Positions 4,911-13,978 of a stretch of DNA of 58,403 nt are shown piece by piece. The notes under the pieces were generated by a model. It made no database searches. It was given only the letters and a program-made list of their open reading frames with translations, and was not told where the DNA came from. The position numbers were made by a program, and so were the translations under genes. Positions within the stretch are counted from its first letter, which is position 1; each line of letters opens with the position of its first letter. The stretch lies in the NCBI GenBank assembly GCA_035477595.1, contig DATIKM010000111.1, forward strand, positions 1 through 58,403, given 5' to 3'. The DNA comes from DATIKM01 sp035477595 (GTDB lineage Bacteria > Armatimonadota > Chthonomonadetes > Chthonomonadales > CAJBBX01).

Positions 4911-7610
4911 ATGTGTGTCCAGTGCACGAGACGTGAGTTCCTGGAGGTCGGCGTGGTGGCCGGCGGCGTTGTCGGTGGCGTGACGCTTGCTGGCGCAGCG
5001 GGGACACCCGCCATTGCCGGGCTGACCGTGCGCGTCGAGAGCCGCAACGGTGCACCCCGCCTCCTGGTGAACGGCGAGCCCGTGCGGGGGCGCATGTTCT
5101 GGGGCGGTCCCGGCCCTGGCACCGTGCCAGTAGGCTCGGATGCCCGGCTCGTTACGTTCGAGTTCATAGCGTCGGCGGACGCGCCCAACGGCACCCTCCA
5201 CGTCCGCTTCGGACAGAAGCCCGGGAACGTGTGGCTCGACGACGTGAGCGTGGTGGACGTGGAGACCGGCGCCGACGTAATGCCTCTTCGGAACTTCGAG
5301 CAGGGCGCGGATGCGTTCGGCGCGCATTGGTTCGTGTGGCCGCCGGGGGCGGCGAACACGGTGGGGCGCACCGAGGTGCAGGCCGGCGCGGGCCGCGCGG
5401 GCTCGGCGGCACTCCGTGTCACGCTCACGCCCCAGCCAGACGGGAGGTGGCCAGACTACCACATCTACCACGTGCAGAACCTACGGCTCGTGAGCGGGCG
5501 GTCCTATCGCGTCTCCTTCTGGAGCCGCGCAGAGCCTGCGCGTGACCTGAGCGTGAACCTCTTTCGGCCCGCGGAGCCGTTCTTTATACACCTGGGTGGT
5601 CCGCCGAGCCGGTTCGAGTCTCAGATACGGCTAGCGGCGGGCGCCGGGATCGACTTCGTCTCGTTCCCCATACCGACGCCGTGGCCGGAACCAGGCCAAC
5701 CTGAGGACTGGACGCCGGTGGACGCCGCGGTGGAGCGCGTGCTGCGCGCCAACCCGCGCGCGCTGCTCATCCCGCGCTTCAGCCTCGATCCGCCGCCCTG
5801 GTGGGTGAGGGCGCGCCCGGGCGACGTGATGCGCTGGGAGGACGGCTCGACACAGGCGTATGGCGTGCCCGCATCGCCGCGCTACAGGCGCGACGCTGCT
5901 ACACGGGCGTACGCGCTGGTCCGGCACCTCGAGGAGCGCTACCCGGACCGGATCGCGGGCTACCATCCCTGCGGGCAGAACACTGCCGAGTGGTTCTACC
6001 AGGACACGTGGGGCGACAAGCTGAACGGCTACGCGGACGCAGACCGCGAGGGCTGGCGCACGTGGCTTCGGAACCGGTACCGTGACGACGCCTCGCTCCG
6101 CCTCGCATGGCGCGACCCGACCGCCAAGATCGACGCGGCGGAGGTCCCGACCCCAGCTCAGCGGAGGGAGGCCCCGAACGGCGTGTTGCGCGACCCTGGA
6201 TCAGAGCGGCACCTGGTAGACTTCGCCGCCTACCAGCAGGACGCCATGGCGGACCTCGTCCTGGAAGTCGCTGCCGCGACGCGGCGAGCCTCGCAGGGGC
6301 GGAAGCTTGTGGTGATCTTCTACGGGTATGGGTTCGAGTTCGGCGGAGTGCTGCTCGGACCGGCCACCAGCGGCCACTACGCCCTGCGGCGCATCCTCCA
6401 GTCGCCTGACATCGACATCCTCTGCTCCCCGGTTTCCTACGGCGACCGCGCCTTCGGGCAGACCGGGCCGGTCATGTCGGCCGCCGAGAGCGTGGCTCTG
6501 GCCGGCAAGCTGTGGCTGCAGGAGGACGACACCCGCACCCACCTGAGCCCGGAAGATGATCCGCACTCCCGCAACGCAACGCTGGACCAGACGCGCAACG
6601 TCCTCGCCCGCAACATGGCCAACGAGGCCACCCGGAACATGGCATCGTGGTGGATGGACCTCGGCATGGTCGGCTGGTTCGACGACCCGGACCTCTGGCG
6701 GCTGATGCGGAGGCTGGAACCGCTGGACCGGCCGTTCCTGGAGCGTGCGATCCCGTTCCGGCCACAGGTCGCCGCTGTGCTGGACGAGGCTTCGCACCTG
6801 CTCGTCGCACCGTGGGCGCAGGAAGTGACCGGGCCCATCGTGCACCAGGGCCGCTGGGCGCTCGGCCGGATGGGAGCGCCCTACGGGCAGTACCTGCTCG
6901 ATGACGTCGTGGCGGGCCGTGTTGGCGCGCGGCTCTTCGTGTTCCTCAACGCGTGGCGGATGTCGCCGGATCGCCGCGCTGCCCTGGCACGCGCCACGCG
7001 CGGGCAGGCGCGGGTCTGGTGCTACGCGCCGGGCGCCTTCAACGAGCAGGGGCCGTCACCAGAGGGCATGCGCGCGCTCACCGGGTTCCGGCTGGAGCGC
7101 GTGGTGCCCGCAGAGGCATGGGCGACGCCCACCGAGGCAGGCAGGCGAGCCGGTCTCACCACCGCCTTCGGTCTACGGAGGCCCGTGCAGCCGCTCTTCG
7201 CCGCCACCGATGCCGCGCGGGGCGAGGTGTTGGCCAACTATCCGGATGGATCGGCCGCCGTGGCGATGCGGAGAGGACCTACGGGCGTCGACATCTTCGT
7301 GGGCGCGCCCGCCCTGACCCCCGAGGTGGTGCGCCTCGCGGCGCGCGCGGGCGGTGTGCGCCTGATGGCGGACCGCGACGCGCTGGTCCATGCCAACGGG
7401 CCCATCGTCGCGGTGACCGCGACGCAGGATGGCACGGTGGCGCTCGACGTGGGCCGTGCCGTCCCCGTGATGGACGCGTTGAGCGGTGCGCGGGTGGGCC
7501 GCGGCCCGCGGCTCGCGCTGCGGCTGCGCAGGGGCGAGACCCGCGTGCTGCGCCTCGGGCCACCGGCCACGGCGACCCCAGCCGGCGGCCGGCGCGCGCC
7601 CGCTCGGTAG
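4911..7610 (+). CDS. Secreted GH42-like glycoside hydrolase with N-terminal CBM-like domain
   Basis: The product has 899 residues. ATG 4911 with GGGAGGG at 4897-4903 is preferred over an in-frame start at 4848. Residues 7-35 (TRREFLEVGVVAGG) form a twin-arginine signal. A CBM4_9-like beta-sandwich follows (about residues 60-220, with PDYHIYHVQ and YRVSFWSRAEP). A TIM barrel of the beta-galactosidase GH42 type starts around 230 and includes a long tract with WW and YHP motifs. The likely acid/base is E360 (GQNTAEWF), and E538 (LWLQEDDT) is a candidate nucleophile. A Rossmann-like middle domain and a beta-rich end follow. The family acts on beta-linked galactosides or related plant glycans; the substrate is not determined. 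It appears monocistronic, with its own promoter. Confidence 0.8.
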   Translation: MCVQCTRREFLEVGVVAGGVVGGVTLAGAAGTPAIAGLTVRVESRNGAPRLLVNGEPVRGRMFWGGPGPGTVPVGSDARLVTFEFIASADAPNGTLHVRFGQKPGNVWLDDVSVVDVETGADVMPLRNFEQGADAFGAHWFVWPPGAANTVGRTEVQAGAGRAGSAALRVTLTPQPDGRWPDYHIYHVQNLRLVSGRSYRVSFWSRAEPARDLSVNLFRPAEPFFIHLGGPPSRFESQIRLAAGAGIDFVSFPIPTPWPEPGQPEDWTPVDAAVERVLRANPRALLIPRFSLDPPPWWVRARPGDVMRWEDGSTQAYGVPASPRYRRDAATRAYALVRHLEERYPDRIAGYHPCGQNTAEWFYQDTWGDKLNGYADADREGWRTWLRNRYRDDASLRLAWRDPTAKIDAAEVPTPAQRREAPNGVLRDPGSERHLVDFAAYQQDAMADLVLEVAAATRRASQGRKLVVIFYGYGFEFGGVLLGPATSGHYALRRILQSPDIDILCSPVSYGDRAFGQTGPVMSAAESVALAGKLWLQEDDTRTHLSPEDDPHSRNATLDQTRNVLARNMANEATRNMASWWMDLGMVGWFDDPDLWRLMRRLEPLDRPFLERAIPFRPQVAAVLDEASHLLVAPWAQEVTGPIVHQGRWALGRMGAPYGQYLLDDVVAGRVGARLFVFLNAWRMSPDRRAALARATRGQARVWCYAPGAFNEQGPSPEGMRALTGFRLERVVPAEAWATPTEAGRRAGLTTAFGLRRPVQPLFAATDAARGEVLANYPDGSAAVAMRRGPTGVDIFVGAPALTPEVVRLAARAGGVRLMADRDALVHANGPIVAVTATQDGTVALDVGRAVPVMDALSGARVGRGPRLALRLRRGETRVLRLGPPATATPAGGRRAPAR

Positions 7611-7724
7611 CGCGCCTTCACCTCTGCGCGCCGGGCCGTTCGGTTGCGCACTCTACGCACGCCCGCGCTCCGTCGATCGGTCGACCATGGCGCTCAGGAC
7701 GGGCCGGTGACCGCCGGGCCGTCC

Positions 7725-7754
7725 TTGCTTTCGGGGCGCCGAAACTGCTACCAT
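7725..7754 (+). promoter_or_regulatory. Putative purK promoter
   Basis: TTGCTT at 7725-7730, an 18-bp spacer and TACCAT at 7749-7754. A perfect GTGTC-GT-GACAC palindrome at 7767-7778, just past the expected start point, could be an operator or a small hairpin. Confidence 0.4.
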
Positions 7755-7835
7755 ACGGCCCGACCTGTGTCGTGACACGGCATCGTAGCGGGGCGGTCGG
7801 ACGGTCGACGGCCTCACCCCGCTGGCTCGGGCGAC

Positions 7836-8981
7836 ATGATCAATCTCGGCATCATCGGTGGCGGTCAACTGGCGAAAATGACAGCGCAGGCAGCCACCCA
7901 GCTCGGCTGCAAGGTCGTCATCACGGAACGGCAGGCCGAGTTTCCCGCCGGCAGCGTCGCCGCCCGCACTCTTATGGGCGACTGGGACAATCCGGAGTCG
8001 CTGCTCGACCTCGCGGGGCTGGCGGACGTGGTCACACTCGAGAACGAGTTTGTGGACGCCGGCGCGCTCGCGGTGCTGGAGGAGCGCGGGCACCTGCTCT
8101 GGCCGTCTGCCGCCACGATGCGCCTCATCCAGGACAAGCTCGTTCAGAAGCAGACGCTCGTGAGCGCCGGGTTGCCCGTGCCGGACATGCGGTCCGTGGA
8201 GCGGATGGAGGACGTGGCGGCGGCTGCCGAGGAGTGGGGGTTTCCCCTCCTACTGAAGGCGCGGCGCAACGCGTACGATGGCAAGGGTAACGCGACCCTG
8301 CGCTCGCGGGCTAACGTGGAAGCGGCTTGGAGCCGGCTGGGCGGCGACGCCGGCAGGCTGCTGTTCGTAGAGCGGTTCTGCGCGTTCGCGCGGGAGCTGG
8401 CGGTCATCGTCACGCGCTCTCCGAACGGCGAGGTGGCGACCTATCCCGTGGTGGAGACGGTCCAGCGCGACCACATCTGCCACACGGTGTGTGCGCCTGC
8501 GCCGGTCGCTCCGGAGATCGCCGAGCGCGCCGCCGACCTGGGCCGCCGTTCCGCGGAAGCGGTCGGCGCGATCGGCAGCTTCGGCGTGGAGATGTTCCTG
8601 ATGGAGGACGGCGAGCTGCTCATCAACGAGCTTGCGCCGCGCGTCCACAACTCCGGCCACTACAGCATCGAGGCGTGTGTCTGCTCTCAGTTTGAGAACC
8701 ACGTGCGCGCCGTGCTCGGCTGGCCGCTGGGCTCGACCGCCATGCGCGCACCCGCCGCAGCGATGGTGAACCTGCTGGCCAGCGCCGATGGCCCGGGCAC
8801 GCCGCAAGGGCTGGCGGATGCCCTGCGCGTGGCCGGCGCGCACGTTCACATCTATGGCAAGACGCGCAGTGCTCCCGGTCGCAAGATGGGCCACGTGACC
8901 GTGCTCAGCGCGACGACCGATGGGGCGCTGGAGGTAGCCCGGCGCGCCGCCGCCTGCATTCGATTCGACGGAGCCACATGA
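7836..8981 (+). CDS. purK: N5-carboxyaminoimidazole ribonucleotide synthase
   Basis: PurK uses ATP and bicarbonate to carboxylate AIR to N5-CAIR in purine synthesis. The 381-residue product has the family's usual length. It starts with the hallmark glycine-rich loop IGGGQLAKM, followed by the ATP-grasp domain (FPLLLKARRNAYDGKGN, residues about 138-155) and the LINELAPRVHNSGHYS signature near 268, where magnesium and substrate bind. Its partner purE lies 4.5 kb downstream on the same strand instead of next to it, separated by an oxidoreductase operon. The start ATG 7836 is followed directly by the beta strand of the Rossmann-like fold. Confidence 0.95.
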   Translation: MINLGIIGGGQLAKMTAQAATQLGCKVVITERQAEFPAGSVAARTLMGDWDNPESLLDLAGLADVVTLENEFVDAGALAVLEERGHLLWPSAATMRLIQDKLVQKQTLVSAGLPVPDMRSVERMEDVAAAAEEWGFPLLLKARRNAYDGKGNATLRSRANVEAAWSRLGGDAGRLLFVERFCAFARELAVIVTRSPNGEVATYPVVETVQRDHICHTVCAPAPVAPEIAERAADLGRRSAEAVGAIGSFGVEMFLMEDGELLINELAPRVHNSGHYSIEACVCSQFENHVRAVLGWPLGSTAMRAPAAAMVNLLASADGPGTPQGLADALRVAGAHVHIYGKTRSAPGRKMGHVTVLSATTDGALEVARRAAACIRFDGAT

Positions 8982-9640
8982 GCAACAAGGCAGCCACATC
9001 GCCGCCTGAAGGCATAGCTGTAGATTCCATCATTGGCAGCCTCGCAGTCAGGGGTTCGGACAGACCTGGTGCGGAGCTGGTCGCCGACCGCGGCTTTGAG
9101 CCATGCCGGGCGTCGGCAGTGACTGCGGCCCTCCGTTGCGGGCCGCGCCTGAGAGCTGCGCGAACCGAACCGTTCGCGTACCCACTGACCTCACACCAGC
9201 AGGTCAGCAACCCTCCGCATCGACATGATCCCCCACGCCATCGCGTTCCTCGCGGTCGGCGTTGCTGCCGCCGTGGCGCGGTGCGAGCTGACTGCTCCCC
9301 GGGTGCTCCCCTTCGGACTGACGCTCGATCGGCCTGCCGTCGCGCAGCGTGCCGCGCGGCAAGCTGGCGCGGCGCGGGCGCCAGTCGCAGAGGCTGTGTC
9401 GCTCGGAGCGAAGGCTCCCTTTCGGGTGTAGCCCATTCCGCGGTTGGCCGGGAGGCTTCAAGCGGTACTTCCCGGCGCCATGGGGGCTTACGATGCGTAG
9501 GCTGGCCGTTGAGAGGGCGTGACATCGACCGGCAGGTTCCATTGCGTGGATCGCGCCTTGGATTCGCGTGGCTGAACTGAGCGTGGGTCCAGGGGTCACC
9601 ACCTATATCGTCTACAGGATCGCGACTGAATGGAGTGGAC
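8982..9640. other. Gap between purK and the oxidoreductase operon, no supported gene
   Basis: About 660 bp. An ATG overlaps the purK stop (8978), but the frame from it soon loses normal amino-acid composition. No RNA, repeat or transposase was recognised. The stretch may hold a decayed purE copy or transposition debris, but I cannot show either. Confidence 0.4.
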
Positions 9641-10216
9641 ATGTCTGACTACAGGGTCTTAGAAGGTCCGGAGTGCTATCTACCGCCCGCCGCGGCTCTT
9701 CACGGGGTCTGTCTTCCCGAGAAGGGCGAGGCCATTGTCGAGGGCAGGAGTATGGAGCGGCATGCTGCGCTTCGCCTCATTGCGAGGAAGTTGGCGAACG
9801 CGACCACCCCGACGTTTTTCCCGGGTCCGCTGCTGCTCTGGAAGACAACCGACTATGCGATCGAGCGAGGGAGACTGCTCAGGGCGATCGCCGCGGAGGT
9901 AGACGGCAAGGTCATACCCATGCCCGACTACCGTCCGAAGTACCCGATGATCAATCCCGCAGTGGAGATCAACCCCAACCATCCCAACCTCACCATCTGG
10001 CACAACAAGATCGACGTCGGGGTCTTCATCGGCGTCCACTGCCACCAAGCCAACCTGGCGCTCAAGATCATTCGCGGCGGGACAAACTGCTACACCATAG
10101 CCCTCTGCGCCGAGGAGGGCCACGAGGAGGCGAACGCTTCGCTGCGTGAGGCCGACAACGACACGTTGAGACAGCTCCTCGAAGAGGTCAAGATAGCCAA
10201 GAAGGGGGGAGAGTAG
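9641..10216 (+). CDS. CdhB-like (CO dehydrogenase epsilon/beta-type) subunit of a 2-oxoacid oxidoreductase
   Basis: The product has 191 residues. ATG 9641 has GGAG 5 nt upstream. The sequence contains FFPGPLLLW (about residues 60-70), PMPDYRPKYPMINP, HPNLTIWHNKIDVGVFIGVHCHQAN and IIRGGTNCYTIALCAEEGHE. I know this pattern from proteins named CO dehydrogenase beta subunit family, related to archaeal CdhB, whose fold resembles the central domain of thiamine-diphosphate enzymes. It is the first gene of a five-gene operon, 4 nt before the alpha subunit, so it probably belongs to that oxidoreductase complex and not to a CO dehydrogenase; no CO dehydrogenase catalytic subunit is present. The function within the complex is unknown. 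The conserved cysteine/histidine cluster (VHCHQ, NCYTIALC) could bind metal. Confidence 0.75.
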   Translation: MSDYRVLEGPECYLPPAAALHGVCLPEKGEAIVEGRSMERHAALRLIARKLANATTPTFFPGPLLLWKTTDYAIERGRLLRAIAAEVDGKVIPMPDYRPKYPMINPAVEINPNHPNLTIWHNKIDVGVFIGVHCHQANLALKIIRGGTNCYTIALCAEEGHEEANASLREADNDTLRQLLEEVKIAKKGGE

Positions 10217-10220
10217 CTCT

Positions 10221-11381
10221 ATGAGTACAGGTAAGCCTTCGCTCAGAGAGGTCTCTGCCGAGTACATGTTGTTTGAGGCAAAGCGGGACGAGGTGTTCAT
10301 CACCGGCAGCGAAGCGGTCCGAGAGGCTGTGCGTCGGGCAAACATCGATGTCGCGATTGCCTACCCAATCACGCCGCAGTCCGAGAGCATGCACCTGGTG
10401 GGCGAGCTGTTCGCGGAAGGGTATGTGAAGGAGTACTTCCGCGGCGAGAACGAGTTCGCCGTCATGTCTCAGGTCGCTGGCGCCGCTATGGCCGGCGTGC
10501 GAACGTTCACTGCGACCTGCGGCCCGGGCACACTGCGCGCTTTCGAGAACTTCCCAATGTGGTCGGGGGCCCGGCTGCCGATCGTGATCGCTTTCCCGAC
10601 GCGTGCGGTCAACACGCCGCTAAGCATCCAGCCCGACACAATCGAGATGGGCTTTCTGCTCGAGACCGGCATGATCATGCTGCACGCCGAGAACGCGCAG
10701 GATGTCTACGACATGCTCCTCTTCAGCTTCGACGTCGCCGAGCAGACCTCCGTGCACATTCCCATCGGCGTGTTTCTTGACGGCTTCTTCGTCACGCACA
10801 CGCGGCAGAAGGTGCGTGTTGTCTCAGAAGACGTCAAGCTGGCCCCGTACAATCCAGGTCTGTCTCCTGTGCCTCACATCGACATGGAGACGCCGCCGTT
10901 CCGATACATGAAAGATCCTTTCGTGTTGAAGAGCAACTTCATCAGTTACGCCGCGCATGCGTCCTGGCAGCAGGAGGTCGCAGCGGCCGCGGTGAGGGCC
11001 CGAACGCACCTGAGGAAGTTCACCAAGGACCTGGAGCACGAGAACCCGACGGCGCCCATTCAGATCGTGGCTTCGGGGACGGCGGTGTCTCAGTCGCGCG
11101 TGGCGCTCCGCCTCCTCAAGGGCTCGGGGCTCGATGTGGGTCTGGTGAAGCTCAAGACCATCAGGCCGTTCCCGAGCAAGGAGATCAAGGCAGCCCTGAA
11201 GGATGCCCGGAGCATCGTGATTCCTGAGTTCAACAGGGCAGGCTGGCTTGCCAAAGAGATCGCGGCGACGATACCGAACAACGACAGGATCGTTCCGGGA
11301 CCCAGGGTGTACGGCGGAATGACCATGCCCCCCGAAGTGATTGTCGATGTGATCAAGAACGGGACGCTCATAGGAGTGTAA
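10221..11381 (+). CDS. 2-oxoacid:ferredoxin oxidoreductase, alpha subunit
   Basis: The product has 386 residues, matching PorA/KorA-type alpha chains. It shows the N-terminal pyrimidine-binding domain with IAYPITPQSESMH (about residues 45-58), EFAVMSQVAGAAMAGVRTFTA, and a C-terminal transketolase-like domain (IQIVASGTAVSQSRVAL, then a VGLVKLKTIRPFP segment). The complex oxidatively decarboxylates a 2-oxoacid with CoA and ferredoxin, or runs in reverse to fix CO2. The exact substrate (pyruvate, 2-oxoglutarate or a branched-chain acid) cannot be read from the sequence. A GGGGGAGAG ribosome binding site precedes the ATG. Next gene after 2 nt. Codon usage is less GC-rich than in the surrounding genes. 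Confidence 0.9.
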   Translation: MSTGKPSLREVSAEYMLFEAKRDEVFITGSEAVREAVRRANIDVAIAYPITPQSESMHLVGELFAEGYVKEYFRGENEFAVMSQVAGAAMAGVRTFTATCGPGTLRAFENFPMWSGARLPIVIAFPTRAVNTPLSIQPDTIEMGFLLETGMIMLHAENAQDVYDMLLFSFDVAEQTSVHIPIGVFLDGFFVTHTRQKVRVVSEDVKLAPYNPGLSPVPHIDMETPPFRYMKDPFVLKSNFISYAAHASWQQEVAAAAVRARTHLRKFTKDLEHENPTAPIQIVASGTAVSQSRVALRLLKGSGLDVGLVKLKTIRPFPSKEIKAALKDARSIVIPEFNRAGWLAKEIAATIPNNDRIVPGPRVYGGMTMPPEVIVDVIKNGTLIGV

Positions 11382-11383
11382 CC

Positions 11384-12232
11384 ATGTCCATGACCATACT
11401 GAAGCCGAATCCCAACTTCGTGGATGTTCTGCCACAGGAGTACAAGGACCTGATCGACAATGGCCCCTTCGGTGGGGAGAAGGTCCTTGCGGATCTCGGC
11501 ACCTTCAAGGAGCTCATCGAGGAGCACCCGCTCTGTGCTGGCTGCAACCTCGCCCTGGCGTTTCGGCTGATGATCGCAGCGCTGCCGGCGCCTGAGGACA
11601 CCGTGGTGGTTGGCTCCACTGGCTGCAGCAGCCTGGCGTTTACCCAGCTGGCCCTCCACAACGTTCACTCGCTCTTCGGGAATCAGAACGCGATCGCTGC
11701 GGGCCTGAAGAGAGCGCTGTCCATCAGGTTCCCTGACAAGACGAAGGATGTAGTCGTGATGGCGGGTGACGGCGCAACAGCCGACATTGGGCTCGAGATG
11801 ACCCTTCACTCGTGGTTCCGCGGCGAGAAGATCACCACGGTGATGTTCGACAACGAGCTCTACGCGAACACGGGTGGGCAGGAGAGCGGCATGAGCCAGG
11901 AGGGCTCGGTTCTCCACATGGCGCCCACGGGGAAGAAGTTCGGCAAGATCGATCTGCCGGACATTGCGAAGGCCGCAGGCTGCGCCTACGTTGCCGTGGT
12001 GTCGGTTTCGCGCCCAAGGATCGTCGCTACCTCGCTGAAGAAGGCGGTTCTCGTCGCGCGCGAGATCGGTCCGACCTATATCCAGGTCCATACGCCCTGC
12101 CCAACGAACCTGAAGCTCAAGGCATCGGAAGGCATCGGGGCTGCCGATAAGCGAAGGAAGACGGACTACGCGTTCGTCGAGCATACGACTGATGCGGCAT
12201 CTGAGTACCTGAGCGCACAGGGCATTCGATAA
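11384..12232 (+). CDS. 2-oxoacid:ferredoxin oxidoreductase, beta (thiamine diphosphate) subunit
   Basis: The product has 282 residues. The thiamine diphosphate/magnesium motif is clear: AGDGATADIG (about residues 126-135) with the closing MFDNELYANTGGQ about 30 residues later. CAGCNLALAF (residues about 50-60) supplies two of the cysteines that bind an iron-sulfur cluster in PorB-like chains. GSTGCSS and the GNQNAIAAGLKRA segment are typical of the family. AGGAG lies 8 nt before the ATG. Together with the alpha, gamma and ferredoxin subunits encoded around it, this gives a complete four-subunit enzyme plus the CdhB-like protein. Confidence 0.92.
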   Translation: MSMTILKPNPNFVDVLPQEYKDLIDNGPFGGEKVLADLGTFKELIEEHPLCAGCNLALAFRLMIAALPAPEDTVVVGSTGCSSLAFTQLALHNVHSLFGNQNAIAAGLKRALSIRFPDKTKDVVVMAGDGATADIGLEMTLHSWFRGEKITTVMFDNELYANTGGQESGMSQEGSVLHMAPTGKKFGKIDLPDIAKAAGCAYVAVVSVSRPRIVATSLKKAVLVAREIGPTYIQVHTPCPTNLKLKASEGIGAADKRRKTDYAFVEHTTDAASEYLSAQGIR

Positions 12233-12249
12233 TAGAGACTGGAGGGGTC

Positions 12250-12912
12250 ATGGAGACGGCCATCAGGATGTCCGGGCTCGGAGGACAGGGCGTCGTAACC
12301 GCCGCGCACATTTTGGGCAGCGCCGCCAACATGGAGGGCCAGAACGCGACCGTGAATCCGTTCTTCGGGGCGGAGAAGCGTCTTGCTCCGGCAGAGAGCT
12401 ACGTAAGGATATCTGACACCGCGATCTACGATGTGGGCGAGGTGGTGTATCCGAACATCATCGCGATCTTCCACTCCGACGTGATCACGCAGGGGAAGTC
12501 CTACACGATGCCCTTCTTCTCAGGGCTGAGGGAGGACGGGGTGATCATCGTAAACTCAGATAGAGATCTGGCGTTTACAGCCGACGAGACGGCCAGGCTG
12601 AAGGATCTGAACGCCAAGGTGTACTTTGTGGATGCGACCGAGATCGCCAGGACGGTTGGCAAGGTGGAGCTGGCCGCCAACATCGCGATGCTGGGAGCGT
12701 TGCAGGGGCTGACGGGAATCGTCTCGGTCGAAGCGCTTCATGAGGCGTGCAGGGAGCGGTTCGGCGGGAAGGTGAAGATGATCGCATCGGGCACGACCGG
12801 CGCTCTGGACGACGCGATCAGGAAGCAGTTCGACAAGGTTGAGAGGCTTATGGCCGCCAACAGCGCGGTTCTCGACGCTGCGCGTGAGAAGGCCGCTTCA
12901 CTGAAGACCTAA
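12250..12912 (+). CDS. 2-oxoacid:ferredoxin oxidoreductase, gamma subunit
   Basis: The product has 220 residues, the usual gamma length. It begins with the signature SGLGGQGVVTAAHIL, which binds CoA in this family. FGAEKRLAPAESYVRIS and VDATEIARTVG follow, both common in gamma chains. GGAGGGG lies just upstream of ATG 12250. Spacing is 17 nt from the beta subunit and 21 nt to the ferredoxin gene. It acts in the cytoplasm as part of the oxidoreductase. Confidence 0.92.
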   Translation: METAIRMSGLGGQGVVTAAHILGSAANMEGQNATVNPFFGAEKRLAPAESYVRISDTAIYDVGEVVYPNIIAIFHSDVITQGKSYTMPFFSGLREDGVIIVNSDRDLAFTADETARLKDLNAKVYFVDATEIARTVGKVELAANIAMLGALQGLTGIVSVEALHEACRERFGGKVKMIASGTTGALDDAIRKQFDKVERLMAANSAVLDAAREKAASLKT

Positions 12913-12933
12913 CTACGGAGTGCGGGAGTCGTC

Positions 12934-13152
12934 ATGTACTTGGTATCACTGATAGATGAGGATAAGTGCGTCGGCTGCCGGATGTGCATCCAGATATGCC
13001 CCGAGCCGAACGCGATCGTGTACCTGAAGGCAAAGAAGAAGGCTCGGGTCGTAGCCATCCGATGTAAGGGGTGCGGCATCTGCGAGGTAAGCTGCCCCAA
13101 GAAGGCTATCGTGATGGTTCTGCAGAAGCAGCCAGCGGAGGTCAGCACGTAG
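12934..13152 (+). CDS. Ferredoxin-type delta subunit, two 4Fe-4S clusters
   Basis: The product has 72 residues with two binding motifs: CVGCRMCIQICPEP (about residues 12-25) and CKGCGICEVSCPKK (about 44-57). This is the electron-transfer delta subunit of the oxidoreductase. The lysine-rich loop between the motifs (KAKKKARVVAIR) is typical. Last gene of the operon. No clear terminator follows. Confidence 0.92.
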   Translation: MYLVSLIDEDKCVGCRMCIQICPEPNAIVYLKAKKKARVVAIRCKGCGICEVSCPKKAIVMVLQKQPAEVST

Positions 13153-13459
13153 AGCGCATCTCCCCTCGATGCGCCTGTACGGCGTCGCGGTTGCGGCATG
13201 CGCAGCCGCGGGCGGGTCGCACGTGCTGGATCGCCGGCAGGGAGTTGCGAGCGGGAGCGTGACGGAGAGTGTGACGTAGCTGCGCGGGTGCCGCGGCGTT
13301 CGTCGGGGGAGAGTCCCTCGACTGGCCATAACGCCGCGGCCCGCGCCTTTGTGGGGAGTGTTGCGGTTGCCGGGCTCGCCTCTCGAGGCCGCAACGGTAG
13401 CAGGCGGGGCCACAGTTTGCGGACGCCGGCGCGCTGACGGCGCCAGAGGAGCGCGTGCA
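13153..13459. other. Gap before purE, nothing recognised
   Basis: About 307 bp of GC-rich sequence without a supported gene, RNA or repeat. It includes the ribosome binding site of purE (AGAGGAG at 13445-13451). Confidence 0.4.
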
Positions 13460-13978
13460 ATGGCCACTGAGCCGCCACCTGAGAGTAGTGCGAAGGACCC
13501 CGTCGTCGGCATCATAATGGGTAGCGATTCGGACTGGCCCACGATGAAGCTGGCTGCCGGTGTCTGTGCAGAGTTCGGCGTCCCTTATGAGGCGCGCGTG
13601 GTCTCGGCTCACCGTACGCCGATGGACATGGCGCGTTACGGCCGCACGGCCGCCGCGCGTGGGCTCAAGGTGATCATCGCCGGGGCGGGCGGCGCGGCGC
13701 ACCTGCCGGGCATGGTTGCCAGTCATACACCTCTGCCCGTCATCGGCGTGCCGGTGCAGAGCAAGGCGCTCAACGGGCTGGATTCGCTGCTCTCTATCGT
13801 GCAGATGCCAGCCGGCGTGCCCGTCGCCACCGTGGCTATAGGCAGCGGACGCAACGCAGGGCTGCTGGCGGTCAGGATCCTGGCCGCGGGCGATGCCGCG
13901 CTTCAGCAACGGCTGGTGGCGTTCATGGCGCGCTTGGCGCGGGAGTCGCGCGCGAAGAACGACACGCTATCGACATGA
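13460..13978 (+). CDS. purE: N5-carboxyaminoimidazole ribonucleotide mutase, class I
   Basis: PurE converts N5-CAIR, the product of PurK, to CAIR. ATG 13460 is 8 nt behind AGAGGAG and gives 172 residues; longer in-frame starts exist but lack a ribosome binding site. The signature GIIMGSDSDWPTMK (about residues 17-30), YEARVVSAHRTP (with the active-site histidine), IIAGAGGAAHLPGM and PVIGVPVQSKALNGLDSLLSIVQMP are all present, so the enzyme should be active. It lies 4.5 kb from purK; the two genes usually overlap or touch. Confidence 0.95.
   Translation: MATEPPPESSAKDPVVGIIMGSDSDWPTMKLAAGVCAEFGVPYEARVVSAHRTPMDMARYGRTAAARGLKVIIAGAGGAAHLPGMVASHTPLPVIGVPVQSKALNGLDSLLSIVQMPAGVPVATVAIGSGRNAGLLAVRILAAGDAALQQRLVAFMARLARESRAKNDTLST

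Noticed and set aside
4430..5428. Long minus-strand open frame
   Set aside because: Most of it is the antisense of the GH42-like gene with proline/arginine/threonine-rich composition. Only the small transposase-like piece near 4592-4680 was kept.
8978..9580. Open frame overlapping the purK stop, possibly a purE start
   Set aside because: The first 20 codons vaguely resemble a PurE N-terminus, but no PurE motif follows and a complete purE exists at 13460.
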